58,630 nucleotides of DNA from Actinobacteria bacterium 21-64-8. Lineage in GTDB: Bacteria > Pseudomonadota > Alphaproteobacteria > Sphingomonadales > Sphingomonadaceae. The DNA is taken from contig CAJCHR010000133.1 in assembly GCA_903970225.1 (NCBI GenBank), positions 1-58,630 on the forward strand, given 5' to 3'. This document shows, piece by piece, positions 40,719-49,176 of the stretch. Position numbers and translations under genes: made by a program. The notes beneath the pieces are model-generated. The model made no database searches. It saw nothing but the letters and a program-made list of their open reading frames with translations, and was not told the origin of the DNA. Every line of letters begins with the position of its first letter. Position 1 is the stretch's first letter.

Positions 40719-42050
40719 ATGGCTAGCAACGGCAGGAAAATGAAACTGGGCGGCTTCTGCGGCGGCAGCTATCATCAGGCTGGCTGGCGGCACCCTGCTG
40801 CCGACACCGCTTTCGCGCAGGACATCAACGCCTGGATCGCGCTGGCAAAGAAGCTGGAAGCGGCCAAGTTCGACATGATCTTCGTGGCCGACACGGCCTC
40901 GCCGAGCGACGCCGAGATACCCGAGGTGTTTCGCTATTCGAGCGCCGGCAACAATCTGGAGCCGATGACGCTGCTCGCCGCGATCTCGCAGCACACCACA
41001 CATCTCGGCCTCGGGGCGACGATCCCGACCTCCTACCGCCCGCCGTACGATGCGGCGCGCGAGGTGCTGTCGCTCGACGTGATCAGCGGCGGCCGGGTCG
41101 GCTGGAACATCGTCACCGGCATCTCGCCCGACGACGCCGCGCAGTACGCCGATCAGGCGTTCGTGCCGCAGGAAGAGCGCTATGCCCGCGGCGAGGAGTT
41201 CATCGACGTCGTCCTGAAGCTGTGGGCGGCGCTGGAGCCCGGCGCCTATCCCCGCGACAAGGACGGCGGCATCTACAAGGACACCGACAAGATCCGGATG
41301 ATCCACCACGCGGGCAAATACTATAACGTGCGCGGGCCGCTGAAGGGTATCGCCTCGCCGCAGGAACGCCCGCTGCTGATCCAGGCCGGCCAGTCGCCCG
41401 AGGGCCGCGCGATGGCTTCGCGGGTGGCGGAGGCGATCTTCACCGCACAGTCGAATTTCGAGCCTGCCAAGGCGTTCCGTGACGATATCCGCGCCCGCGC
41501 CGCCGTCTGGGGCCGCGATCCCGAGCACGTCAAGGTGATGCCGGGCGTGGTCATCGTTGTCGGTGAGAGCCGCCAGGAGGCGGAGGACAAGTGGGCCGAA
41601 CTGGAAGGCCTGATCGATCTGAGGTCCGCGCGCGCGCGCCTGGAGCTTGCCCTCAAGGGCTTCGATCTCAGCGGCTACGATCTCGATGCGCCGTTCCCCG
41701 AAGTGCCCGAAGAATCGATCGTCAGCCGGGGCCGCACCCATGTCGAGGCCGCCAAGCGCGAGGGGCTGACGCTGCGTCAGGTGCTGATCCGCTCGTCGGG
41801 CTCCAACGCGCACTTGTCCGCGGTCGGCACCGCCAGGGATATCGCCGATGTGATCCAGCACTGGTTCGAGGACGGTGCCTGCGACGGGTTCAACCTGATG
41901 CCCGCGATCAACCCGCTGTCGCTGGAAGAGGCGATCGATAAGGTCGTCCCCGAACTGCAACGCCGCGGCATCTTCCGGACCGAGTACGAAGGCAAGACCC
42001 TGCGCGAGAACTTCGGCGTGCCTATGGCGCCCATCCCGCTGCTCGGGTGA
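40719..42050 (+). CDS. LLM-class flavin-dependent monooxygenase (NtaA/SnaA/DszA type)
   Basis: A 443-residue member of the FMN-dependent class C monooxygenases. MKLGGFCGGSYHQAGWRHPA near the N-terminus, GLGATIPTSYRPPYDAAREV, the motif ISGGRVGWNIVTGISPD and LLIQAGQSPEGRAMA are typical of the nitrilotriacetate monooxygenase/DszA/SnaA group. It works with a separate flavin reductase supplying FMNH2; none is seen in the window. The ATG at 40719 was preferred over the GTG at 40704. It lies 83 bp after the PhyH gene. Confidence 0.92.
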   Translation: MASNGRKMKLGGFCGGSYHQAGWRHPAADTAFAQDINAWIALAKKLEAAKFDMIFVADTASPSDAEIPEVFRYSSAGNNLEPMTLLAAISQHTTHLGLGATIPTSYRPPYDAAREVLSLDVISGGRVGWNIVTGISPDDAAQYADQAFVPQEERYARGEEFIDVVLKLWAALEPGAYPRDKDGGIYKDTDKIRMIHHAGKYYNVRGPLKGIASPQERPLLIQAGQSPEGRAMASRVAEAIFTAQSNFEPAKAFRDDIRARAAVWGRDPEHVKVMPGVVIVVGESRQEAEDKWAELEGLIDLRSARARLELALKGFDLSGYDLDAPFPEVPEESIVSRGRTHVEAAKREGLTLRQVLIRSSGSNAHLSAVGTARDIADVIQHWFEDGACDGFNLMPAINPLSLEEAIDKVVPELQRRGIFRTEYEGKTLRENFGVPMAPIPLLG

Positions 42051-42147
42051 GGTCATTCGAGCTCGAGCATATCCGCACGATACGCGCGATCGGTCCGCAG
42101 CTCCCGTCGCCGCGCTGTTTCGATGAACCGAGGAAGGAGCGCTTCTG

Positions 42148-43005
42148 ATGTGCGACGAATATACTGCCGCCGAGGCACTTGCCGACCGGGATTCGAAGCC
42201 GGGCGGATCGGCGACGTTGAGCGGCATTGACGGGACGGCCAGCGATACGGCCGCACCGTCGGCGGCGGGACCGCTAATGGAAGCGGCGACCGAAGTTCGG
42301 ACGCCGGACGGTGCCTGCGATGCCTTTTTCGTCCACCCGGCCAGCGGGCGTCATCCGGGGATCGTGTTCTGGCCCGACGCGCTGGGCCTGCGCGATGCGA
42401 CGAAGGCCATGGCACGCCGGCTGGCCGGCGAAGGCTTCGCGGTGCTCGCGGTCAATCCCTACTACCGCAATGTCCGCGCGCCGCTCGATATCGATTTCGC
42501 CGCGATGCTCACGCCGGAAGGCCGCGCGAAAGTGGTGCCTTACATGCCGGCGCTGACCCCCGAGGCGATTTCCCGCGACGGTGCGGCGTATGTCGCGTTT
42601 CTCGACGCACAGCCTGCGGTGGACACCGCGCGCGGCGTTGGTGTTCAGGGCTACTGTTTTGCCGGACCGTTCGCGGTGCGCACCGCGGTCGCGGTTCCCG
42701 CGCGGGTCAAGGCGGCGGCGACGTTCCATGGCGGCGGCCTCGTGGGCGACACGCCTGACAGCCCGCATAACCTTCTCGGTTCCACGCAGGCAGCCTTCCT
42801 GTTCGCGATCGCCCGCAATGACGATGCGCGCTCGCCGCTCGATAAGGACGAGCTCCGCGCGGCTGCCGAGGGTGCGGGGCGGCTGGCCGAAATCGAAGTG
42901 TACCCCGCGGATCACGGCTGGTGCGTACCGGACGCGCCTTCGTTCGATCACGGCGAAGCGGACCGGGCCTGGCAGCGGTTGCTCGCGCTCTACGGGGAAT
43001 TGTGA
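42148..43005 (+). CDS. dienelactone hydrolase family protein
   Basis: A 285-residue alpha/beta hydrolase. Nucleophile Cys170 in GVQGYCFAGPFAV (the family GxCxGG-like elbow), an Asp near 225, and His256 (PADHGWCV) complete the triad of dienelactone hydrolases. An extra, low-complexity N-terminus of about 45 residues (from SKPGGSATLSGIDGT) is not part of the fold. It opens lactone or related esters, plausibly after a Baeyer-Villiger type step by the upstream LLM enzyme. It is the last intact gene before a decayed TonB receptor. Confidence 0.88.
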   Translation: MCDEYTAAEALADRDSKPGGSATLSGIDGTASDTAAPSAAGPLMEAATEVRTPDGACDAFFVHPASGRHPGIVFWPDALGLRDATKAMARRLAGEGFAVLAVNPYYRNVRAPLDIDFAAMLTPEGRAKVVPYMPALTPEAISRDGAAYVAFLDAQPAVDTARGVGVQGYCFAGPFAVRTAVAVPARVKAAATFHGGGLVGDTPDSPHNLLGSTQAAFLFAIARNDDARSPLDKDELRAAAEGAGRLAEIEVYPADHGWCVPDAPSFDHGEADRAWQRLLALYGEL

Positions 43006-43009
43006 GTCT

Positions 43010-43490
43010 TCAACATTTCGCGGCGCACGTGGCCAGTTCGCCGATGTAGCGCTCGATCGTCCCCGGCGAATCGAACGCTCCTTCCGGCCTGCCCAGCCTG
43101 CCCACCGCGACCGCGTGGTTCGTGACGTCGGCCAGCAAGCGCGGCATCGATCCGCAAGCGGCGTAGGGCGCCCCGCAGGCCATCGCTGCGAGCTGTTCGA
43201 GGAAAGGAACACTCGCCCGTGTTGCTGATCCCTTGTGCGGGCGACGAAAACGCCGATGCGGGAATGCCGGCGCAAGCAGGGAAGATGATCGTGTAGTTCG
43301 GAATGGCGGCCATATTGCCGCAGCTGATCGTGTTCGTTGCGATCTGCTGATTCTTGAACCTGTTGTAGAAAGCCGAGGCATTGAATGTGCCGCTGACGCC
43401 TTCGCCGCGGAAGCCGGTCTTGAACCCGATCTCGTAGGTCTCGAGCTTCTCGGGCTTCCGGGTCTCAAGGCCGTAGCTCGAGACGTTCAC
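43010..43490 (-). pseudogene. TonB-dependent receptor fragment, frameshifted and truncated
   Basis: From 43490 the minus strand encodes a barrel segment of a TonB receptor (KLETYEIGFKTGFRG, GTFNASAFYNRFKNQQIATN), matching an internal region of such proteins. After ISNTGECSF (about 43210) homology stops and the open frame shifts; an adjacent frame continues to a stop near 43010 as ACGAPYAACGSMPRLLADVT and PGTIERYIGELATC. I cannot assign that tail. Signal peptide, plug and C-terminal strands are absent, so it is a relic. Confidence 0.8.
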
Positions 43491-43576
43491 GCCGCCCGCC
43501 CGCGCGCACCCCTGTCAACGGCCGTCGTGCGTGGCCGATAAATGCCTCCACGCGTCATCTTTCGCACCCGTCGGCG

Positions 43577-44215
43577 TCAGTCCCGCAGCCCTTTCCTGCT
43601 GGTGAATGTGGCGGGGGGCAGACCCAGCGCGGGCTCGATCACGAGCGTCTCCAGCATGTTTGCGATGGGTTCGACGGGATAGTCGGCATCCTGCGCAAGC
43701 CACCATGCGATGACTTCAAAGGTGCCGCTCGCGATCACCCCGGAAATAACATCGAAAGGATAGCCGTGAGCCAGAGTGGGGCGATCGCCCGTCAGGTCAT
43801 GCCCGCGGCGGATGAACTCCGTCCGCATTGCCTCGCTTGCTCCTGCCGTGAGCAATGTCCGCCAAAGCTCGCGGCGCTTGACTATGTGAAAACACATGCC
43901 CTCTCCGGGCCGCCACTGGGATGAACCGTTCCCCTGCCGGAATGCGTCCAGCAGTTCAACGATCTCCTTGCGGGCGATATCCTGGAACAGGTCGTCTTTG
44001 CTGTCATAGTGCTTGAAGAACGTCGGGTAACTCAGTCCGGCCTCCTGAGTGATCTGAAGCAATGTTATCGTGTCGAAAAGATGGGTTTCGATCAGTCTTA
44101 GCAGGGCGCCGCGCAGCGCTTCTTGTGAGCGAACCGATCGTACGTCGTTAAGTCGTGCTGTCGTGCGCGGCGTACGCCCCCCGCGCGCCCTCGCTGAAGG
44201 TTCGGAGTTCGACAC
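43577..44215 (-). CDS. TetR-family transcriptional regulator
   Basis: A 212-residue regulator. The helix-turn-helix is LLQITQEAGLSYPTFFKHYD, followed by SKDDLFQDIARKEI. The C-terminal part (LLTAGASEAMRTEFIRRG, FEVIAWWLAQDADYPVE) is a close paralogue of the 32.5-33.1 kb TetR. GTG 44215 was chosen for its GGGAG ribosome site; the frame runs upstream to 44251 without better signals. It lies next to the decayed TonB receptor, whose uptake function it may once have controlled. Confidence 0.88.
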   Translation of the reverse strand: MSNSEPSARARGGRTPRTTARLNDVRSVRSQEALRGALLRLIETHLFDTITLLQITQEAGLSYPTFFKHYDSKDDLFQDIARKEIVELLDAFRQGNGSSQWRPGEGMCFHIVKRRELWRTLLTAGASEAMRTEFIRRGHDLTGDRPTLAHGYPFDVISGVIASGTFEVIAWWLAQDADYPVEPIANMLETLVIEPALGLPPATFTSRKGLRD

Positions 44216-44433
44216 TGATGAGAGCTCCCGCTGAGACGACCGAACGACCACAGGCCTGAATCGTGCCGGGTCCGCCGAAGACCGGCCGGTTCAGGTTACG
44301 CGGGCATGCGGCCGTCGTCGAGCGGGCGTCATATCGGTCCTCGGCTTCGGAGCGGGGCCGCCTTGGAGGGGCGCACCGGATCGATCGGGGTGTTCGTCCC
44401 GTATTCCCTGTGGCATCAGGCAAATGGCTGATT

Positions 44434-45195
44434 TCAAGGCTTTGGAGGAACGTCCAACGTTTCGATCGAGCGCAAGATCGACGCAGCGATCGATTTGGCT
44501 TCGCGCGGATCGAAAACGCTGGCGACCGCGGAAACGGTGATGGCCGAGACCGCGCTTGCTCGGCCTTTCGGAATGAGCACGCCGATCCCGATGACCCCTT
44601 TGGCGACAGTTCCGCTGCTGATCGAGAAGCCGGCGCGCCGTGTTTGTCGCACGCGCTGCAGGATCGTCGCCTCGTCCTGGTCTCCTCCGGGAAACAGCCC
44701 GTAGCGACCGAGATGGAGGCTCACGATCGCGCGAACCTCGTCGTCGCCGAGTGACGCGAGAATGGCCAGGCTGCCGGCGCCAATCCCCAATGGCACGCGT
44801 TGCCCGATCTCCATCGGCATCGCCCGGATGGCGGCCGCGCCTTGCGCACAGTCGAGGCATACGGCCTCGTTGTCGGAACGCGCCATGAAGCAGCTTGTCA
44901 GGCGGGTACGGCGAGCGACGTCGGCTATGACATGCGCCCAGTTCGCCTGAACCCGAAGTTCGGGATACGTGGCCAGCCCCAGTTCGAATGCGAGTGGTCC
45001 GATCTGATAGGTGCGAGCGCTGTCGTTGAAGACGATCAGCCGCTCGTCGGTCAGCGTGCGCAGAAGACGGTACGTCGTCGGCACGCTGAGACTTGTGCCG
45101 CTTGCGATCCGCGTCAGGCTGGCCCCGGACCGCTGCATCTGGGCGACCGTGCGCACGATTTCGAGTGATCTTCGAACCGACTGGACTCCGGGCAT
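44434..45195 (-). CDS. IclR-family transcriptional regulator
   Basis: A 253-residue regulator. The N-terminal winged helix (about 5-65) includes VRRSLEIVRTVAQ and LTRIASGTSLSVPTTYRLLR. The effector domain has PLGIGAGSLAILASL and GVIGIGVLIP, both typical of IclR. ATG 45195 is preceded by GAGGAAA at good spacing; ATG 45216 is also in frame. It is divergent from a nitronate monooxygenase/enoyl-CoA hydratase operon with a palindrome at 45261-45270 between them, so it probably controls that operon. Confidence 0.9.
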   Translation of the reverse strand: MPGVQSVRRSLEIVRTVAQMQRSGASLTRIASGTSLSVPTTYRLLRTLTDERLIVFNDSARTYQIGPLAFELGLATYPELRVQANWAHVIADVARRTRLTSCFMARSDNEAVCLDCAQGAAAIRAMPMEIGQRVPLGIGAGSLAILASLGDDEVRAIVSLHLGRYGLFPGGDQDEATILQRVRQTRRAGFSISSGTVAKGVIGIGVLIPKGRASAVSAITVSAVASVFDPREAKSIAASILRSIETLDVPPKP

Positions 45196-45260
45196 GAGCT
45201 TGGTTTCCTCGCGCATCGCCGCATGTTTTCGATCCGATATCGATTTCACGATACGAGAAG

Positions 45261-45270
45261 AATTCGAATT
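45261..45270. promoter_or_regulatory. candidate IclR operator palindrome
   Basis: AATTCGAATT is a perfect 10-bp palindrome in an AT-rich island of the 183-bp divergent gap. It is 66 bp from the IclR start and about 109 bp from the operon start. It is short, so the call rests mainly on position. Confidence 0.4.
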
Positions 45271-45378
45271 TGGCTTTGACCATCTTCCGCCCGCGTCCGA
45301 CGAGACTCCGGAAGATTGCCCGCGCGGTCTTGCGGTAGGAGCGACGGGGCAAGGCCCCGTGGATGGGAAAGTTTGCCG

Positions 45379-46347
45379 ATGTCGTTGCCTGCTTCGCTGC
45401 GAACCGCCCTGACGCTTCCGGCCTTCTGCGCACCGATGTTTCTGTGCAGCAGCGTCGATCTCGCGGTGGAATGCTGCAAGGCGGGGATCGTCGGGTCGCT
45501 GACGGCAAACCATTGCCGCGATCTTGCTGAACTCGAACAACAGCTTCGCGCAGTGCGCGAGGCGCTGACCCGGTTCGCCGAGGCCTATCCAGAGCGGTGC
45601 GTGGGGCCGCTGGCGGTCAACATTTCCCCCAGCAAGGACAGCGCCGAGTTTCGCGACTATCTGGCGGCATGCCGGCGATACGGCGCGGCGATCATCGTCA
45701 CGTCGGTCGGCAATCCGACGCAGAACGCGCCGCTCGTGCGCGAATTCGGTATGCTGCATTTCCACGATGTGACCAACCTGCGCTTCGCCGAGAAAGCCGC
45801 GGCGGCGGGCGTCGACGGGATGATCGCGATCGGCGCGGGCGGCGGGGGTCACGCCGGAACGATCAGCCATCTCGCCTTCATTCCGAAGATCCGCGAGATG
45901 TTCAGCGGCGTCGTGGTGATGGCCGGCGCCGTGACGACCGGCGCGGCGATCCGGGCAGCGGAAGTGCTCGGCGCGGATATGGCCTACCTCGGCACGCGGT
46001 TCATCGCCACGCGGGAGTCGGGCGCACCCGACGCCTACAAGGCGATGCTTCTCGAAGGCGGGGTCGAGGACGTGATCTACACGCGCGGAGTCAATGGCCT
46101 TCCGGCGAGCTGGCTCAAGAGCTCGCTGCGCTCGATCGGTCTCGATCCGGACAATCTGTTCCTTCCGGAAGGGCGCTCGATCGCGCATCTTCCAGAGGAC
46201 AAGACGCCATGGCGGGACATCTGGTCGGGCGGCCAGGGCATCGGGCTGATCGGCGATCTGCCGACGGTGGAGAAACTGGTGCTGCGCCTGCGCCGCGAAT
46301 ATGCCGCCGCCTGCGCGATCCCGACGTTCGCAGGAGCAGGCGTTTGA
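45379..46347 (+). CDS. nitronate monooxygenase (2-nitropropane dioxygenase family)
   Basis: A 322-residue FMN enzyme of classical NMO length. Family strands are PAFCAPMFLCSSVDLAVECC, AVNISPS, GVDGMIAIGAGGGGHAG and AGAVTTGAAIRAAEVLGADM. The last includes the phosphate-binding GxVxxG region. It oxidises propionate-3-nitronate or alkyl nitronates, or works as an enoyl/flavin reductase. The translation stop overlaps the TTG start of the enoyl-CoA hydratase gene, suggesting a functional unit controlled by IclR. Confidence 0.88.
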   Translation: MSLPASLRTALTLPAFCAPMFLCSSVDLAVECCKAGIVGSLTANHCRDLAELEQQLRAVREALTRFAEAYPERCVGPLAVNISPSKDSAEFRDYLAACRRYGAAIIVTSVGNPTQNAPLVREFGMLHFHDVTNLRFAEKAAAAGVDGMIAIGAGGGGHAGTISHLAFIPKIREMFSGVVVMAGAVTTGAAIRAAEVLGADMAYLGTRFIATRESGAPDAYKAMLLEGGVEDVIYTRGVNGLPASWLKSSLRSIGLDPDNLFLPEGRSIAHLPEDKTPWRDIWSGGQGIGLIGDLPTVEKLVLRLRREYAAACAIPTFAGAGV

Positions 46348-47069
46348 GCGCCCGCATCACACGTAGCGACGAAGGCGCGCTGGCGACGCTCACGCTTGAT
46401 CGGCCTGACAAGTTGAATGCGCTCGACACCCAGGCGTTCGAGGAACTCGATGCGCAACTGGCGGCGCTGGAAGGCCAGACCGATAAGATTGGCTGCGTCG
46501 TGCTCAGGGGCAGCGGGCGCGGGTTCTGCGCCGGGGCTGACCTGGGCGCGATCGGCAAGGTTCCGATCGATCCTCGCTTCAAGCCCGGTGTGATCGACCG
46601 TCTTGCGCGGTTGCCTCAGCCCGTCGTCGCGGTCGCTCACGGGGTCTGTTACACCGGCGGTCTCGAACTCGCGCTGGCCTGCGATTTCATCGTGGCGGAC
46701 GCGGCGGCGCGGTTTGCCGACACCCACGGCAAGTGGGGCTTCGTCGGGGCGTGGGGCATGGGACAACGACTCTCGCGTCGGATCGGCCAGAGCGCCGCCA
46801 AGCGGATGATGATGACCTCGCGCACGGTAACGGCGGCGGAAGCGCATGCGATCGGCCTGGTCGATCTGCTGGCGGTGGAGGGCGCGCTCGATGAAGCGGC
46901 GGCAGGTTTCATCGCCGAAATCCTGGCCAACTCCTGGCACACCAACTTCGCCGTCAAGCGGTTCATGAGCGAGACCGACGGCATTCCCCTCGGAGACGCA
47001 CTCGCCCACGAACGCGATCACTATCCCGGCTTCGCGCCGGACCACGAGGATCGCATCGCGCGCCGATAA
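46344..47069 (+). CDS. enoyl-CoA hydratase/isomerase (crotonase family)
   Basis: A 241-residue crotonase. It begins MSARITRSDEGALATLTLDR from a TTG start that overlaps the previous stop by four bases (TTGA); the ribosome site CAGGAGCAGG supports it. GRGFCAGADLGAIG is the first oxyanion-hole segment and VCYTGGLELALACDFIVA the second. The second catalytic Glu position near GKWGFVGAWG is not clearly conserved, so hydration versus isomerisation is undecided. It may complete a beta-oxidation step with the nitronate monooxygenase-like flavoprotein. Confidence 0.88.
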   Translation: MSARITRSDEGALATLTLDRPDKLNALDTQAFEELDAQLAALEGQTDKIGCVVLRGSGRGFCAGADLGAIGKVPIDPRFKPGVIDRLARLPQPVVAVAHGVCYTGGLELALACDFIVADAAARFADTHGKWGFVGAWGMGQRLSRRIGQSAAKRMMMTSRTVTAAEAHAIGLVDLLAVEGALDEAAAGFIAEILANSWHTNFAVKRFMSETDGIPLGDALAHERDHYPGFAPDHEDRIARR

Positions 47070-47168
47070 GGAGACCCCATTCGGACCATGATCCGGGTGT
47101 GGTCATGGCGTGGTCCTGCCCATCGGCGGCGGCTTCGTGCCCAGGCTGGCCAGGATGATGGCCGAGCC

Positions 47169-47186
47169 CAGGCGGGAGTCCGCCTG
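47169..47186. terminator. hairpin between convergent genes
   Basis: CAGGCGG-GAGT-CCGCCTG is a 7-bp stem in the 148-bp gap between the convergent crotonase (+) and TauD-like (-) genes. A terminator role is plausible; no T-run is present. Confidence 0.4.
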
Positions 47187-47217
47187 AGCTTGCGGCCACC
47201 GCCGACGAGGGTCGGGA

Positions 47218-48060
47218 TCAGCCCTCGAACGGTTCGTCACCCTTCAGCTTCGTTCGGTGCATCATCCGGCCGCACTCGGAATCATAAGCCTCGGCACGGT
47301 GCATCGTGCCCGTGTTGTCCCACATCACCAGATCGCCGACCGACCATTCGTGGCTGTAGCTGAACTGCTCGCTGGTCGCCCATTCGCGCAAGCCGTGGAT
47401 GATCTGAGCGCTTTCCATCGCGGTCTTGCCGAGCACCCGCTGGGTGGTGCAGCCGATCACCAGCGACTTGCGGCCGGACTTGTGCTTCCAGACGAGCGGC
47501 AGCTCGTTTTCGCCCACGCTCTGCATGCCCTTGAGCTTCGCGAGGCTGGGCTCCGGATCGTAATACATCACCGTTGGCCAGACACCGTGAACGGTGCGCA
47601 GGTTTTCGAGCTCGGCCTTGCGGTCGTCGGGCAGATCGTCCCAGGCCGCGTAAGTGTTGCAGAAACCGGTGTTGCCGCCCCAGGTCGCGGGGACCTTGCA
47701 GGAGAGCAGCGACGCGAGGATCGGGACCTGGTTCATCGTGCCGTCGATATGCCAGTAGAGTGAGCCCTTGAGGTACTCGGCGGCGCCTGGATTGGCCTTG
47801 GTGTCCAGCGTGATCTTCGTGATGTTTTCGCCGTCGGTCGCCTCGGGCGCGAACGTGCCGAGAGTCTTGGTAAAGGCGATCTGTTCGGCATCCGAGAAGT
47901 TGATCTGCGGGAAGACCAGGATCCCGCGCTGCTCGAGCAGCTCCCGGATCTCGCCCGCCAGAACACCGCTCAGCAGCTCTTCCTTCGAATTGAGGATGCG
48001 GCTGCCGATCCGCGGCTTGAGGTCCTCGGCGGCGAGCTTGAATTTCAGGACGGTAGCCAT
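47218..48060 (-). CDS. TauD/TfdA-family dioxygenase
   Basis: A 280-residue Fe(II)/2-oxoglutarate dioxygenase. His104-x-Asp106 (LYWHIDGTM), a distal His in GTMHRAEAYD, and the Arg/Lys-rich end RMMHRTKLKGDEP make up the active-site set. It differs from the two other TauD-like proteins here, so the three are diverged paralogues rather than copies. ATG 48060 was chosen; frames upstream lie in the 280-bp divergent gap before a PhyH gene. That gap holds no other gene and presumably both promoters. Confidence 0.9.
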   Translation of the reverse strand: MATVLKFKLAAEDLKPRIGSRILNSKEELLSGVLAGEIRELLEQRGILVFPQINFSDAEQIAFTKTLGTFAPEATDGENITKITLDTKANPGAAEYLKGSLYWHIDGTMNQVPILASLLSCKVPATWGGNTGFCNTYAAWDDLPDDRKAELENLRTVHGVWPTVMYYDPEPSLAKLKGMQSVGENELPLVWKHKSGRKSLVIGCTTQRVLGKTAMESAQIIHGLREWATSEQFSYSHEWSVGDLVMWDNTGTMHRAEAYDSECGRMMHRTKLKGDEPFEG

Positions 48061-48340
48061 GCGAAAGTGTTCCGATAATTCGAGAATGTGCAGATGCAGC
48101 ATTCTATGAGAACGGGGCGTTCAGGTAAAGTGCGTGCGCATTGCGTCTGGGCTGAACTGGCAGACACGATGCCGCGATGCGGTGTGGGTCCACGCGGAGG
48201 CGCGGGGCCGCCCATCCGGTCCCCGCTGCCATCTTGAGAACGCCGCCTCGATCCGTTCCACGCTCGCTTTGCCCGGTCCATCGTCGCTCTGGCATCTTCC
48301 GGCGGGATGCGGATTATCGGGGGCGGATCAGGGAGCAGAC

Positions 48341-49156
48341 ATGCTGGATACGCCTCAAACGACCGAGCCCGCTTGCCGTGCGGTAACCGCAGACGAAGTC
48401 GCGCATTACCGCGAACTGGGATGGGTAAAGCTCAAGCGCTTCGTGCAGCCGGAATACCTGGCCCGGCTGATGGAAATCGCCCATCGCCGCATGGGCGAGG
48501 ACGGTGACAGCAACGCCGCATTCGGCATCAGCATCCCTTATTTCAACGCCGAGGCAGGTGAGGGGCTGGTCGATCCGGTCGTTCGCGCGATGATCGGTGA
48601 TATCGGCAAGGCCGGCAAAGCCTTGCTGGCGCGCAAGGACGAGACGGTCGAGGCGCGGTATTTCCAGGATTTCTTCGCGCCGAAGCTGCCTTCGGGCAAG
48701 CAGACGAAGAATGCCGGCAACGGGCCGACCAGCTTTCACCAGGACTTCATTACGTTCGCGGTCGATCGGACGGGGGGAATGACCTTCTGGATTCCGCTGG
48801 AAGCCTACACGCCAGAGGCCGGCACGATGGCCTTCATCAACAAGTCCCATACGCTGGGCGGCCTCGGCAATTACACGAACTATCGCGGCCGGGACATGCT
48901 CGATGTCTACCCGGAACTGCGCGATCTCGAAACCAGCGCCCAGATGGTCTACGAACTGGGCGACATCACCGTACACTCGCACCTGACCGTGCACGGCGCG
49001 GGGACGAACCGGATGGACCGCCCGCGCTGGGCGTATATCGTGCTGGTGCAGCCGTCGGACGCGTGCTGGAACGGCGCGATGCCCGAGGCATTCGATCCGA
49101 CCGGAATGGTCCAGAACCAGCGGCTGCCTGACGATCGCTTCCCGATCATCAGCTGA
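48341..49156 (+). CDS. phytanoyl-CoA dioxygenase (PhyH) family protein
   Basis: A 271-residue oxygenase. Metal motif His133-x-Asp135 (SFHQDFITFA), distal His in LTVHGAGTNRM, and an Arg-containing strand RWAYIVLVQPSD. It starts with VTADEVAHYRELGWVKLKRF, the normal PhyH N-terminus. ATG 48341 follows AGGGAGC. It is followed after 20 bp by an EthD-like gene. The substrate is unknown; with the divergent TauD-like enzyme it forms a pair of 2OG oxygenases. Confidence 0.88.
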   Translation: MLDTPQTTEPACRAVTADEVAHYRELGWVKLKRFVQPEYLARLMEIAHRRMGEDGDSNAAFGISIPYFNAEAGEGLVDPVVRAMIGDIGKAGKALLARKDETVEARYFQDFFAPKLPSGKQTKNAGNGPTSFHQDFITFAVDRTGGMTFWIPLEAYTPEAGTMAFINKSHTLGGLGNYTNYRGRDMLDVYPELRDLETSAQMVYELGDITVHSHLTVHGAGTNRMDRPRWAYIVLVQPSDACWNGAMPEAFDPTGMVQNQRLPDDRFPIIS

Positions 49157-49176
49157 GGGCGAACCTGAAAGGGCGA

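Noticed and set aside
48381-48400. Fourth SigF-type promoter (GTAACC with CGAA nearby)
   Set aside because: The two elements are only about 5 bases apart and lie inside the PhyH coding sequence; the spacing rules it out.
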